Shown: positions 21,533 to 32,673 of the stretch, piece by piece | Layout of the letters: each line of letters opens with the position of its first letter | Numbering within the stretch: the first letter of the stretch is position 1 | Assembly: GCA_013816485.1 (NCBI GenBank) | Contig: JACDEI010000041.1 | Location: 1-47,178 of the forward strand | DNA length: 47,178 nt | Source: Planctomycetota bacterium | GTDB lineage: Bacteria; Planctomycetota; UBA11346 | Reading direction: 5' to 3' | Notes under the pieces: model-generated | Seen by the model: only the letters and a program-made list of their open reading frames with translations | The model's database searches: none | What the model was told of the DNA's origin: nothing | Made by a program: the position numbers and the translations under genes

Positions 21533-23731
21533 ATGCGTCATCTCCTCCTGCTCGTCCTCCTCGCCACTACGCTCAAAGCCGGCGAAGCCCCACGCTGGGC
21601 GCAGATGGACTACGGCCCGACCATGGGCTGTTCGCTCCAGATCGGCAACGAGTACGTCCTGCGCGCGCTGATCGTGCGCCTGGATAAAGAGAAGCAGACC
21701 TACGTCGCCTACGACCTGGAGACCATGCGCGTCGCAGCGATGTGGACCGGCGGCTTCATCGACGGCAACGGCGTGATCTTCAAAAGCGAACACCACGCAC
21801 AGCCGAAGCCGGTGGGCACGCTGTTGTGGAGCAATCCGATTGGACCTGGCTGGGCAAACAAAGACGGCAGCTTCGTTGATCCACGGCCGCAGTACGTGGC
21901 GAAGTATAACATGCCGCAGGGTGGCAGCGAGTTGACGCGCGAGGGGCAGCCGATGCCGAAGGAGTGGGTGCAGTACAAGGGCCATTACCTGCACGGTCAG
22001 CAGGTGGTGGTTTCGTACGCCATCAATGGCTGCGCCGTTCTTGAGCGCCCGAGATTATCTGCCGCTGGCAGCCTGATGCGGACGATCACCGTGGCTCCCA
22101 GCTCGATCGAACAGCGGGTGGACCTCGCTGCGAGTGGACCGTATTGCACGGCAGGTGGTGCGGGAGCGGTCGACGTGACAATCGCTGAGATAACAGGGCG
22201 GGAAATCGGCATCATCCCCCCGCGAAAGGAAGCACGAACCTTCTTTGTGGTGATCAGCCAGAAAGAGGAGATTCCGCAGTCAGCGGATGCATTTGCTGGA
22301 TTGATGTCAGAGAAGTTGATCAACGGTGGTCCTGCGCGTTGGCCTGAAACCATCACCACCCAACTCACCCCCGGCACCGGCGACGGCCCTTACGTCGTCG
22401 ACACCGTCACCGCCCCCGACGACAACCCATGGAAATCCTGGATGCGTTTCGGCGGTCTCGACTTTTTCCCCGGCGGCAAACGCGCCGCGTTGTGTACCTG
22501 GAGCGGCGACGTGTGGATCGTCAGCGGCCTCGACGGCACGACGCTGACTTGGAAACGTTACGCCACCGGTTTGCAGGAACCGCTCGGTCTGGTCATCACC
22601 GACGACGGCATCGTGCTGACGTGCCGCAACGCCATCATGCGCCTGCATGATCTGAACAACGACGGCGAGGCGGATTTCTACGAGGCCTTCAACACCGACA
22701 TCCACCTGACGCGCCAGTTCCATGAGTTCGCGCTCGATCTGACTCGCGATAAAGCCGGCAACTTTTACTTCGCCAAAGGCGCAACGCCTGGGCGCGGTGG
22801 TCCGAACTTCGATCTGTGGTCGCTCCACAATGGCGGCTTCTTCCGCCTGTCCCCGGACGGCAAGAAACTCGACGTGGTGGCACGTGGTCTGCGTGCGCCC
22901 AACGGCATCGGCATCGGCCCCAATGGGGAGATGACCACCGGCGACAACCAGGGCTCGTGGGTGCCGGTGTGTCCACTCAATCGCATCCGTGCGGGTGGTT
23001 TCGTCGGTATTCCCGACGGCGTTCCGGGTGATGTGAAGCCAACGAAACGTGATCCGCCGATCATCTGGATGCCGATGGATGTCGACAACAGCAGCGGCTG
23101 CCAGGTATGGGCACCCGATGACCGCTGGGGCCCGTTCGCCGGGAGCATGCTGCACCTGTCGTACGGCAAGTCGTCGCTCTTCAGCGTCATGACGCAGGAA
23201 ATCGGCGACGTGATGCAGGGCGCGCTGACCAAGTTCCCGCTGACCTTCGCCACCGGCATCATGCGTGCCCGCTTCAATCCCGCTGACGGCCAACTCTACG
23301 TCTGCGGTCTGCGCGGTTGGCAGACCAACGGCGCACGTGACGGCGCGTTCCAGCGTGTGCGCTACGTCGGAAAACCGGTGGCGATGGCGATGGGCTACGC
23401 CGTGACCAAGGACGGCATCGACCTGACGTTCAGCCAACCGCTCGACAAGACCGAGGCAGAGAACGTCGACAACTGGGCGCTCCAGCAGTTCAATGTCCTG
23501 TGGAGCGCCAAGTACGGATCGCCGGAAGTCTCCGTCGCTGATCCGGCCAAACATGCACGCGACACCGTCATCGTCGCCAAGGCCACGCTCAAGGCCGATG
23601 GCAAGACGGTGTCGCTGACGATCCCCGGCATCCAGCCGGTGAATTGCCTGGTGATCAAACCGCGCATCGCCACGGCGGACGGCACGGCGATCACCGCGCA
23701 CATCAACGCGACGATCAACGTGGTGCCGTAG
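21533..23731 (+). CDS. DUF6797-domain secreted beta-propeller protein
   Basis: About 732 residues from ATG 21533, giving signal peptide MRHLLLLVLLATTLKAGEA. The N-terminal 200 residues fit DUF6797 (DYGPTMGCSLQIGNEYVLRA, MWTGGFIDGNGVIFKSEHH, GWANKDGSFVDPRPQYV). From residue about 280 a six-bladed propeller follows (PWKSWMRFGGLDFFPGGKRA, LTCRNAIMRLHDLNNDGEAD, GLRAPNGIGIGPNGEMTTGD, ATGIMRARFNPADGQLYVCG), as in PVC-type dehydrogenases. A short C-terminal beta domain (residues 630-732) ends the protein. No CxxCH is present. Residues about 165-265 have different codon use from the flanks (see findings). Possibly a secreted sugar-oxidising or binding protein; the reaction is unknown. Confidence 0.78.
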   Translation: MRHLLLLVLLATTLKAGEAPRWAQMDYGPTMGCSLQIGNEYVLRALIVRLDKEKQTYVAYDLETMRVAAMWTGGFIDGNGVIFKSEHHAQPKPVGTLLWSNPIGPGWANKDGSFVDPRPQYVAKYNMPQGGSELTREGQPMPKEWVQYKGHYLHGQQVVVSYAINGCAVLERPRLSAAGSLMRTITVAPSSIEQRVDLAASGPYCTAGGAGAVDVTIAEITGREIGIIPPRKEARTFFVVISQKEEIPQSADAFAGLMSEKLINGGPARWPETITTQLTPGTGDGPYVVDTVTAPDDNPWKSWMRFGGLDFFPGGKRAALCTWSGDVWIVSGLDGTTLTWKRYATGLQEPLGLVITDDGIVLTCRNAIMRLHDLNNDGEADFYEAFNTDIHLTRQFHEFALDLTRDKAGNFYFAKGATPGRGGPNFDLWSLHNGGFFRLSPDGKKLDVVARGLRAPNGIGIGPNGEMTTGDNQGSWVPVCPLNRIRAGGFVGIPDGVPGDVKPTKRDPPIIWMPMDVDNSSGCQVWAPDDRWGPFAGSMLHLSYGKSSLFSVMTQEIGDVMQGALTKFPLTFATGIMRARFNPADGQLYVCGLRGWQTNGARDGAFQRVRYVGKPVAMAMGYAVTKDGIDLTFSQPLDKTEAENVDNWALQQFNVLWSAKYGSPEVSVADPAKHARDTVIVAKATLKADGKTVSLTIPGIQPVNCLVIKPRIATADGTAITAHINATINVVP

Positions 23732-23743
23732 CGGATCGCGGAG

Positions 23744-25558
23744 TCATTTCGTGAAGCTGAGCACGCCGTTGCTGAGCGCGATGCGTTGCTCGCCGAGCTC
23801 CAGGTGATCCTCCACCACCTGCGCCGTCGGGTGCTGTCCCTTGGTGAGGGTGATGACGGCGAGGTCGTTATCGCCGAGCTTCACCAGTGCGGTGTTCAGC
23901 GCGCCTTTGCTGCCGGATTTCAAGCGGCGGACGCCGGTGCCCGCGATGACGATCAGCGCGTCGGCGCCGCTCGCTTTGCTGAAATCCACGCCCAGTGATC
24001 CGTTGGCGGTGTTGGCTACGCCGCCGTGCGTTCCGGTGGTGAAGGTGGTGTATTTGCCGGCGAAGGTCCCGGCCGGCAGCGTCACGCGCTCGCCGAGTCC
24101 CCACACGATCACGTCGCCGCCGGGCACCTTATGGTAACCCTTGTGGCCGAGCGGCAGTGCTGAGATCACGATGTCCTCCGGATCCTGCCAGCGATTGCGG
24201 AACAGGAACAAGCCCCAGCGTTCATCGACCACCATGCGCGGCAGCACCTCGCCTGGATTTCGCTCCACGACATCGAACGGCCAGTTGATGAAGGCCAGCA
24301 CCGCACGGTGCGGATAGCTGACGGCGTCGTAGTCCGGCTCGACCGGGCACAGGCCGTGCTGATAGGTCCACAGCAGCACCGGCTTCAGCTCCGCCGGCGC
24401 GATGCCGAAACCCTGCGCGAACAGACCCGAGCCGGATGAGCCGGCGCGGCTGTAGACGTTGTGCGGGTACGGGCCGCGATCGGGGAAACTCGGCCAGCCG
24501 TTGGCGGGGTTGGTCAACTTGGCCTCAGCCAGGGCCTTGGCCTTCTCGGGATAGGCCGCGGCTCCAGGGTTGCCGATGGTCAGCATCGACCACTTGAGCA
24601 ACAGCCACTGCACGTCCTCGCGTCCGCTGACGAAATCCTTGCCGCCGGCGATGCGCCACGCCTGCAGCGCGGGAACATAGGCGGTGTCGGTGGTGATCGT
24701 CCCAGGGCCGTCGCCTTCCGCGTATTGGCCGCGATTGCCGAAGCCGCCGGTGATAGCGATGGTGGTGTTCTTTTCGCTGCTGGTGAGGTAGCGCTCGATC
24801 AGCGCGGCGTCCTCGGCGCCATCGACGCCCGCGTCACCACGGATGGCGAGCAGTGCCAAGGCCACGCCGCCGACTTGGCCGGCGTAGTGGTTGGAAAACG
24901 GCGGCATGTGCACTTTGGTCGCCATCACGTCGAGCGTCTGCTGACCGCCACCATCACGCTTGGTCGGGCCGCCGTCGTAGTGCAGCAGTGCCTGCGCGAC
25001 CTGTTGCCGGAACGCCGCATCCCAACCGTCGTAGCACAGGTCATAGGCCATCGCGATGGCGCCGACGGATGGGCCTGCGCGCAGGTAGCCCCCTGGGCTT
25101 TTCCACGAATAGCGGTCATCACGATCGCGTTGACCGGCAAAGATCTTTTCCACCGCCTGGCGAGCGAGATCGGCATAACGCTGCTCCTGCGTCAGTTGCC
25201 ACAGCAGGCCATAGCCCGCCGGATGCCACAGGGTGAAGGCGCCGATCGGCAGATCCTTGGTCGCATCCTGATAGGCCTCGGTCGACGCCTGGTAGGCGCT
25301 CGGCAGCGCGGTGCCGTCATTGCCAAGCAGGATACGCAAACGTCCCAGGATGGCCTTGCCCGCTGCGGTTTCCGCGCGTTGGCGCAAGGCCGGCAGGTCG
25401 CCGCGGCGGAAGAACAGCCGCGGGTGTTCGCCCGCCGTCGGCGCAATGAACCCAGGTACGACTTGCGGCCAGGGCGCTGATTCCCCGGCGAATGCTGGTG
25501 CAAGCGCCAGCGTCACCAGCAGACAACAACGCAGTATCGTTCGGCAGTGCATGGGCAT
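23744..25558 (-). CDS. Secreted heparinase II/III-like polysaccharide lyase candidate
   Basis: A 604-residue exported protein (signal MPMHCRTILRCCLLVTLALA, ending AFA-GE). ATG 25558 has AGGAGG about 10 bases upstream. The order is: short strand-rich head (HPRLFFRRGDLPALRQRAET), an alpha/alpha-toroid-like helical region (LWHPAGYGLLWQLTQEQRYADL; GAIAMAYDLCYDGWDAAFRQQ; VHMPPFSNHYAGQVGGVALAL), and a C-terminal beta-sandwich (RMVVDERWGLFLFRNRWQDP; HKVPGGDVIVWGLGE; FTTGTHGGVANTANGSLGVD). This two-part layout is that of the heparinase II/III, alginate lyase and hyaluronate lyase superfamilies. NHYAG and KYTTFTTGTHGGVAN are possible active-site parts; no exact family is claimed. The substrate is unknown, presumably an algal or plant polysaccharide. 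Confidence 0.6.
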   Translation of the reverse strand: MPMHCRTILRCCLLVTLALAPAFAGESAPWPQVVPGFIAPTAGEHPRLFFRRGDLPALRQRAETAAGKAILGRLRILLGNDGTALPSAYQASTEAYQDATKDLPIGAFTLWHPAGYGLLWQLTQEQRYADLARQAVEKIFAGQRDRDDRYSWKSPGGYLRAGPSVGAIAMAYDLCYDGWDAAFRQQVAQALLHYDGGPTKRDGGGQQTLDVMATKVHMPPFSNHYAGQVGGVALALLAIRGDAGVDGAEDAALIERYLTSSEKNTTIAITGGFGNRGQYAEGDGPGTITTDTAYVPALQAWRIAGGKDFVSGREDVQWLLLKWSMLTIGNPGAAAYPEKAKALAEAKLTNPANGWPSFPDRGPYPHNVYSRAGSSGSGLFAQGFGIAPAELKPVLLWTYQHGLCPVEPDYDAVSYPHRAVLAFINWPFDVVERNPGEVLPRMVVDERWGLFLFRNRWQDPEDIVISALPLGHKGYHKVPGGDVIVWGLGERVTLPAGTFAGKYTTFTTGTHGGVANTANGSLGVDFSKASGADALIVIAGTGVRRLKSGSKGALNTALVKLGDNDLAVITLTKGQHPTAQVVEDHLELGEQRIALSNGVLSFTK

Positions 25559-26011
25559 GGTCCTCGCCTCCTGTCGTTGCGACTCCGAAGTCTATGCGTC
25601 CTGATTGGTCGAGTTGGCGGTCGCAGTCCAATCGCGGTCACCGGTGGAGAAAACCTGGGGCTCCAGGGCCCTCATTCTATTCAACGGTGAGCAGCACCGA
25701 TGTGACCAGCACGAAAACTAGATTCACAGGATGAAGCTAGCTAACACCCCCAGAAGACCTCAGGGCTCAGCAATCAGTACGTAGCCGAGGTCCTCAGCTA
25801 CGTCCGTGGATTGTTCCGGGAACAGCGCCATGCCGGTGACGCCGGAGCAGGTCGCCGCCGAACGCGCCACCACCGCCGAACGCGCCGCCACCGCAGAGCG
25901 TGCGACACCGTGGACCGCCGCTGATCTGGGACGCTAAGAGGTGATGGAACGTCCGAGTGCGCGCGACACCTTGGGCCCACCGCCGTCGGGCGGCAGTCCT
26001 GGGAGCCCACC
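25559..26011. other. Gene-poor region with an 18-bp tandem motif
   Basis: No convincing gene is present. The first 240 bases are less GC-rich than the neighbours. CGTAGC-C-GAGG-T-CCTC-A-GCTACG at 25780-25802 forms a hairpin. GCCGAACGCGCCACCACC is nearly repeated as GCCGAACGCGCCGCCACC within 25848-25890. A plus-strand frame at 25830-25937 is described separately. Confidence 0.45.
25830..25937 (+). CDS. Doubtful 35-residue ORF with AER repeats
   Basis: MPVTPEQVAAERATTAERAA and a further TAERATPWTAADLGR, then stop. The frame is open upstream to GTG 25806. The ERATTAERAATAERA repeat comes from the 18-bp tandem motif. There is no convincing ribosome binding site; it may be a decayed gene end or chance. 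Listed because nothing else explains the repeat. Confidence 0.2.
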   Translation: MPVTPEQVAAERATTAERAATAERATPWTAADLGR

Positions 26012-26401
26012 ATGCGTACACGTCTGCGTCCTGCTTTGTTGTCCCTGCTAGTGATCGCCGGAGCGTTCGTGCTGGGTGGCTGCAAACAGTCGGAGTTGGA
26101 AGAAGGCAGCACGCTGATCATCGATGATGATCGCACGACCGGCGCAACCATCACGGTATTCTACGCCCTTGGCAGCGGGACGCCGCTGTCGACCACCGTC
26201 ACCTTGGGCGGCAGCACCGTGCTCATCGTGGCCAGCGGCACCTACACGATCACCTTCGATGACGATGGAACCGCCGGCGTCTCTGCCGGGGATACCGTGC
26301 AGACCGGAGTCGTGGTCCAGACCAACAAATCGACCACCGTGGAATATGCCGGCGCCGACGACACGGGCGTGATCGGCCCGAATCTCCACGCCAACGGCTG
26401 A
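26012..26401 (+). CDS. Small lipoprotein
   Basis: 129 residues with signal MRTRLRPALLSLLVIAGAFV and lipobox LGGC, giving Cys25 as the acylated residue. The mature part is a beta-rich Thr/Gly/Asp segment (TGATITVFYALGSGTPLSTT, STVLIVASGTYTITFDDDGT), resembling a small extracellular Ig-like or pilus-like strand domain. It is followed 57 bp later by an ECF sigma factor gene on the same strand. The lipoprotein may be the sensed partner or a target of that sigma factor, but there is no direct evidence. No family recognised. Confidence 0.7.
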   Translation: MRTRLRPALLSLLVIAGAFVLGGCKQSELEEGSTLIIDDDRTTGATITVFYALGSGTPLSTTVTLGGSTVLIVASGTYTITFDDDGTAGVSAGDTVQTGVVVQTNKSTTVEYAGADDTGVIGPNLHANG

Positions 26402-26458
26402 ATCCCGGCGATCCGGCACCCAGTTTCCCCCGCCGTCCCTGGGCATACAACCCTGGGC

Positions 26459-27178
26459 ATGGACTTCCCGGAAACTCGCTGGTCGCTCATCGGTCGTCTG
26501 GCGGAACAGCCGGATCAAGTTGCGGTGGTGATGGAGTTGTACGCCGACCCGGTCGGGCGTTACCTGCGTCACAAGTTCTCCGCCGAGAAGGGCGGTGCCC
26601 GCCTCGACGATGTGGTACAGGAGGTCCTGGTCTATTTGATGGAGCACCCGGAGCTCCTCGCCCGCGCCAAGCCCGGTGAGATCGAAGCCGGCCAAGCCAG
26701 TCGCTTCCGCTACTTCATCATGACGCTGGCGTACAACGCCGCGCGCAACGCCCTGCGTCGCCACACCCATGGTCGCGAGATGAACGCCGCCATGGGTGAA
26801 GACGGTGAGACCACCGTCGCCGAAGCCCTCGCCATCGCGCGTCAGCCGACCAACGAAGCAGTGCTCGCCATGGACCGCGCGTGGGCCGAGTCAGTGCTCG
26901 CCGCGGCGTGGCGCGACCTCGCCGCCTGGGCTGACGACGGTACGCTCGAAGCGGAGATCCCGCGCATCCTGCGCGAGAACCTCATGGATGGCCGCAACCT
27001 GCGCGACATCTGCGCCGACCTCGACATGCCGCTGGCGACCTGTCATCGGCGACTCGCGCGTGGGCGCACGTATTTGCAGAAGGCGATCGCGGATCGCTTG
27101 CGGCAGGCGGGGGAGATTAATTTGACTGAGGATGGGTCGGCGGCGTGTGAGGTGTTGCTTGGGGCGCTGAGAGCCTGA
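26459..27178 (+). CDS. ECF-type RNA polymerase sigma factor
   Basis: A 239-residue sigma factor. The N-terminal MDFPETRWSLIGRLAEQPDQ is the FPxTRWSLI-type opening found in ECF sigma factors of Planctomycetota and Verrucomicrobiota. Region 2 includes YADPVGRYLRHKFSAEKGGA and LDDVVQEVLVYLMEHPELLA, and region 4 includes LRDICADLDMPLATCHRRLA and RGRTYLQKAIADRL, the helix-turn-helix for -35 recognition. The C-terminus is extended by about 25 residues with lower GC. Members of this class are commonly encoded near Ser/Thr kinases that control them, and one is convergent 500 bp away (27658-29958). Its stop overlaps the next start by one base (TGATG). Confidence 0.88.
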   Translation: MDFPETRWSLIGRLAEQPDQVAVVMELYADPVGRYLRHKFSAEKGGARLDDVVQEVLVYLMEHPELLARAKPGEIEAGQASRFRYFIMTLAYNAARNALRRHTHGREMNAAMGEDGETTVAEALAIARQPTNEAVLAMDRAWAESVLAAAWRDLAAWADDGTLEAEIPRILRENLMDGRNLRDICADLDMPLATCHRRLARGRTYLQKAIADRLRQAGEINLTEDGSAACEVLLGALRA

Positions 27179-27588
27179 TGCGCCTGCGGGCACAAGTGAT
27201 TACGGGCTGCGTGGTCATCTTCGTCCTCATCGCCATCTATGCATTGGTTTGGTTCATGCTGGTGACCGTGCGAAAGGATGACTTCCATATCGGCTACTAC
27301 TACGGCGGAAAAGTCGGATGGGGGAGCTCAGTCTATTATTTGGATCAGGAATCAGCGAATGTCTATTCCTCCTTTCACGCGGATGGTGATCGGAAGGTAT
27401 GGGATGCAGCACTCGCCCGAGGAGGCAGGGCTAGGACCTACGCGCCTTTCTGGGTTCCCATGGAACGGATGTATCAGCTTTTGTTTGGACTCAAAACCTT
27501 CGTCCCATCTCATCATATCGAAAATCAGGATGAGCTACTTAAGCGAGCCGAACGACTTCAGCAGAAGGTGCGGCCTGCGGTGCCGTAG
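27178..27588 (+). CDS. Membrane-anchored protein of unknown function, atypical codon use
   Basis: 136 residues. One N-terminal membrane helix (VITGCVVIFVLIAIYALVWF) is followed by a soluble part containing FHIGYYYGGKVGWGSSVYYL, RKVWDAALARGGRARTYAPF and a C-terminal charged helix (ELLKRAERLQQ). ATG 27178 overlaps the sigma factor stop codon (TGATG), indicating coupled translation. Codon use is unlike its neighbours: AGG, AGA-type, CTA, CTT and TTG codons and low third-position GC. That suggests recent acquisition, although the tight overlap with the sigma gene suggests a functional pair, such as a membrane partner of the sigma factor. No family recognised. Confidence 0.65.
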   Translation: MRLRAQVITGCVVIFVLIAIYALVWFMLVTVRKDDFHIGYYYGGKVGWGSSVYYLDQESANVYSSFHADGDRKVWDAALARGGRARTYAPFWVPMERMYQLLFGLKTFVPSHHIENQDELLKRAERLQQKVRPAVP

Positions 27589-27604
27589 CTTTAAGTGATT
27601 TCGT

Positions 27605-27628
27605 CCAGGCGGTGCTCATCGCGCCTGG
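27605..27628. terminator. Possible terminator between convergent genes
   Basis: CCAGGCG pairs with CGCCTGG around a 10-base loop, in the 69-bp gap between the convergent membrane-protein and kinase genes. There is no T-run on either side, so efficiency is uncertain. Confidence 0.4.
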
Positions 27629-27657
27629 TGGGGAAGAATCTCTGTCTTGTTGCGGAG

Positions 27658-29954
27658 TCACAACGCCGCGTTGCGCGGCACCAACGGTCCGGAGCGCGGC
27701 GGCACGTTGGCGACCGCGACGCCGGCTTCGACCAGGGCCTTGACGCCACGGTGCATCGGGTGGCCGTCGTTGGCCAGGTGGTATTGCAGCAGGTCCGCGC
27801 GCCCGCAGTCATCGATCAGCGCCTGCGCCTGCGCCAGCCGTCCGCTGCGCGCCATGCCGACGGCGGCGAGCACCATCACTTCCAGGTGTTCGGGATTCTC
27901 CACCCGTGCGGCGTCGGCTTCGCGCATGAGGTTTTCCCAATCACCATCGGCGAGTGCGACGTAGGCCAAGATCAGGTGCGGCCATAGGCTGTCGGGTTCG
28001 GCTCCGAGTGCGACCAGCGCATGGCGTTCGGCCAAACGCCATTCACCGCGGTCGACGCAGTCGCGGCCGGCCATGATGCGCGGCCAGAACGCCGCGGTGT
28101 CCTCATGCCAACGTTCCCAGGCGGCGCGCACCAAGCGCGGTTCGGCGGCGAAACACGACAACACGAAGTCGGTGGTGTCCGCCTGCGTCAGGACCGCATC
28201 GGTCGCCGGACCGGAGCCGAACCGCAGGTCATGGCCCTGGAGCGTGGCGTGCTCCAGCAGATCGCCGAGCGCCACCCACGCCGGAGTAGGTGCGGCCTCG
28301 CGGATGAGTGCTGGCAAGGTGGTGCGCAGCGGATCGCGGACATCGCAGATCACCAAGGCCCGCTGCAACTGGGCGATGGTCTGCAGCACATCGGTGCACA
28401 AGCGGTCGGCGCGCAAACGTTCAGCCATGCGTCGGTGGTCACTGGTTAGATCATATCCGATGGCCGTCAGCGCTTGCGACAGGTCTTCGATCTCGCCGGG
28501 CCAGGGCCCGCCCATGCGGTAACGCCGGTGCAGCAAGCGCAGCAGCGCCTGGTGGCGTTCGAGCAGTTGTTGCGCGGCAAAGGATTCCTCGACCGCTTGG
28601 AGACGGTCGTGCAGGGAACGTCCCGCCGGCAGATCCGGATGGCTGCGGAGTAGCGTCGTGACCCGCACGAGCGCCTCGCCCACCGAACGTTTGCTGCCCA
28701 GGTCGATGCTGTGGTCCAACTCAGCGATTTCCTGGACCGCTTCGGCGCGTTCCTGGGCTTGCTGCCACTGCAGGACCATCACCACCAACACCACGGCGAC
28801 CGCGGTGCCGAGACCGGTGGCGATCAGACGCGGCGAACGGCGTAGGCGCATGAGCATGCGTACGATCGGCCCGGCGTGCTCTGCTTGGGTCAAACCGGCA
28901 CCGAGCCAACTGCGCAGCTCGCCCGCCACGGCGTCGCCGTCGGGATAACGTTCCGCCGGTGTGATCGCTAGGCAGCGTCGTGCGACGGCGACTAAGCCAC
29001 GCGGCAAGCCTCGCCGGTCGAGTGGCGTGAGGTCGAGGTTTTTTCCCGCGGCACCTGGTGCACGCGGCCCACGCAGCGTCAGCAATGCCATCAGCAGTCC
29101 GCCGAGCGCGAACACGTCCATGCGTGGATCCGGTGGCACCGCGCCGGATTGTTCGGGCGCCATCCATGCAGGTGTGCCCAGCCGGAAGGTGCCCTGGGTG
29201 GTGCTCGTGTCACTGCTGGTGATGAGCAGTGATCCGACTGGTTTCGTCGGCGTCGTGCCGTCGCTCACCATACCGGCCAGACCCCAGTCGATGACGTGCA
29301 CGGCACCGAGTGCACCGACGATGATGTTGCCGGGTTTCAGGTCGCGGTGCACCACGCCACGGCGATGCGCGTAGGCGATGGCTTCGGCAATGCGCAGCAT
29401 CACTTCGGCAATGCGCGCGAGATCGAGTCGTTGACTGCGCTCTTGCCAACGATCGAGCAGCGTCTCCAGCGAGTCGCCGTCGAGGCGTTTCATAATGAAG
29501 GCGGGTTCACCCAGGATCGACACGCCGACATCATGCACCGGCACGATGCCCGGATGTTCAAGCTGAGCGGTGATCGCGGCTTCGCGGCGGAAAGCGCGTA
29601 GGCGTGTGGCATGACTGCCCACGCTTTCATCGACGCGCCGCGCACGGCAGCGTTTGAGCGCGACCTCGCGCCCAAGCACGTGGTCGTGCGCCAACTCCAC
29701 CACGCCCATGCCGCCCGAGCCCAAACGACCAGCGATGCGGTAGCGCGCGGTACCGCCGGCATCCGCTACGAATGCCGGTGCTGGGGCTGACGATGGCAGA
29801 TCGATCGCCGCCATCTCCTGCGTGGCGGATTCGTCGGACAGCAGACGTGCCTGCTCTTCCGGCGTCTGCGCAGCGAGCCACGCGTCGACCGCCTCGAAAC
29901 GTTCGAGCGGTAGGCGACCGGCGCGGTAGGCGATGAGATCATCGGGTGTTGGTG

Positions 29955-29958
<4 letters not shown>
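27658..29958 (-). CDS. Transmembrane Ser/Thr protein kinase, coupled to CopA
   Basis: A 766-residue Hanks-type kinase. The catalytic domain spans about residues 73-355: glycine loop GRLGSGGMGVV (78-87), catalytic Lys102 in VALKRC, C-helix Glu126, HRDLKPGN (Asp206), DWG (224-226) replacing DFG, and APE in GTPAWMAPEQ (261-270). A membrane helix follows at about 378-398 (LIATGLGTAVAVVLVVMVLQ), leaving a 360-residue Ala/Leu-rich C-terminal part outside, with a few TPR-like pairs. DWG is common in planctomycete kinases. Its ATG overlaps the CopA stop (ATGA 29955-29958), so it is translated with the copper pump. Substrate unknown; possibilities are CopA itself or the nearby ECF sigma factor. Confidence 0.9.
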
Positions 29959-32276
<2,318 letters not shown>

Positions 32277-32282
32277 GGTTTT

Positions 32283-32352
32283 CCCCGGGAGCGCCGAGCA
32301 CCAGCTCGGCATTCTCAAGGCATGCCGAGCTGGTGCTCGGCACTCCCAGGGG
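32283..32352. repeat. Inverted-pair element between copZ-like and copA genes
   Basis: Arms 32283-32312 and 32322-32352 match except for one extra base; each contains GCCGAGC-ACCA-GCTCGGC. Only 9 bp separate the arms, so the RNA would form a very stable hairpin just before the CopA start, possibly limiting or balancing CopA translation relative to the CopZ-like gene. Outer ends again CCCCGGGAG/CTCCCAGGGG. Confidence 0.9.
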
Positions 32353-32369
32353 ATGGTGCCCGGTCCTGA

Positions 32370-32591
32370 TCATGCCTGCGCCGTGCGCGGGCCGGGTTTG
32401 AACCCGACCTTGATCAAAGCGGCGTCGAGCGCGGCTTCGCTGGCGCGATCATCGGCGGTGATGAGCGCGGCGCGCTCCTCCAACGACACCTGCACGCGTT
32501 GCACGCCAGGGACCGCCTGGAGCGCCTTGGTCGCGGAGGCGACGCAGCCGCCGCAAGTCATGCCGGAGATCGGGAGGGTGAAGGTGCGCAT
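32370..32591 (-). CDS. CopZ-like HMA copper chaperone
   Basis: A 73-residue protein consisting of one heavy-metal-associated domain. It carries MTCGGC (M11-T-C13-G-G-C16) in TLPISGMTCGGCVASATKAL, followed by the usual ferredoxin-like strand/helix pattern and a final KVGF. The ATG at 32591 has no strong ribosome-binding site but begins exactly at the domain. It is 93 bp upstream of CopA on the same strand, with an inverted-repeat element between. CopZ proteins hand Cu(I) to CopA in the cytoplasm; a role as a metal chaperone for CopA is well supported by the context, although zinc or other metals cannot be ruled out. Confidence 0.9.
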   Translation of the reverse strand: MRTFTLPISGMTCGGCVASATKALQAVPGVQRVQVSLEERAALITADDRASEAALDAALIKVGFKPGPRTAQA

Positions 32592-32673
32592 TGGGAGCTC
32601 CGCTGGACGACAGGATGTGAACGTGCCGATGTTCTGCGGTGTTCCGCCAGGCACAGGAGAAATCCTTCCGCAT

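Noticed and set aside
22307..23701. Long open frame on the minus strand opposite the DUF6797 gene
   Set aside because: His/Arg-rich composition typical of an antisense shadow and no recognisable motif; the plus-strand protein is well supported.
24461..25480. Long plus-strand frame opposite the heparinase-like gene
   Set aside because: No homology features, no start signal, and it overlaps a gene with a signal peptide and strong ribosome-binding site.
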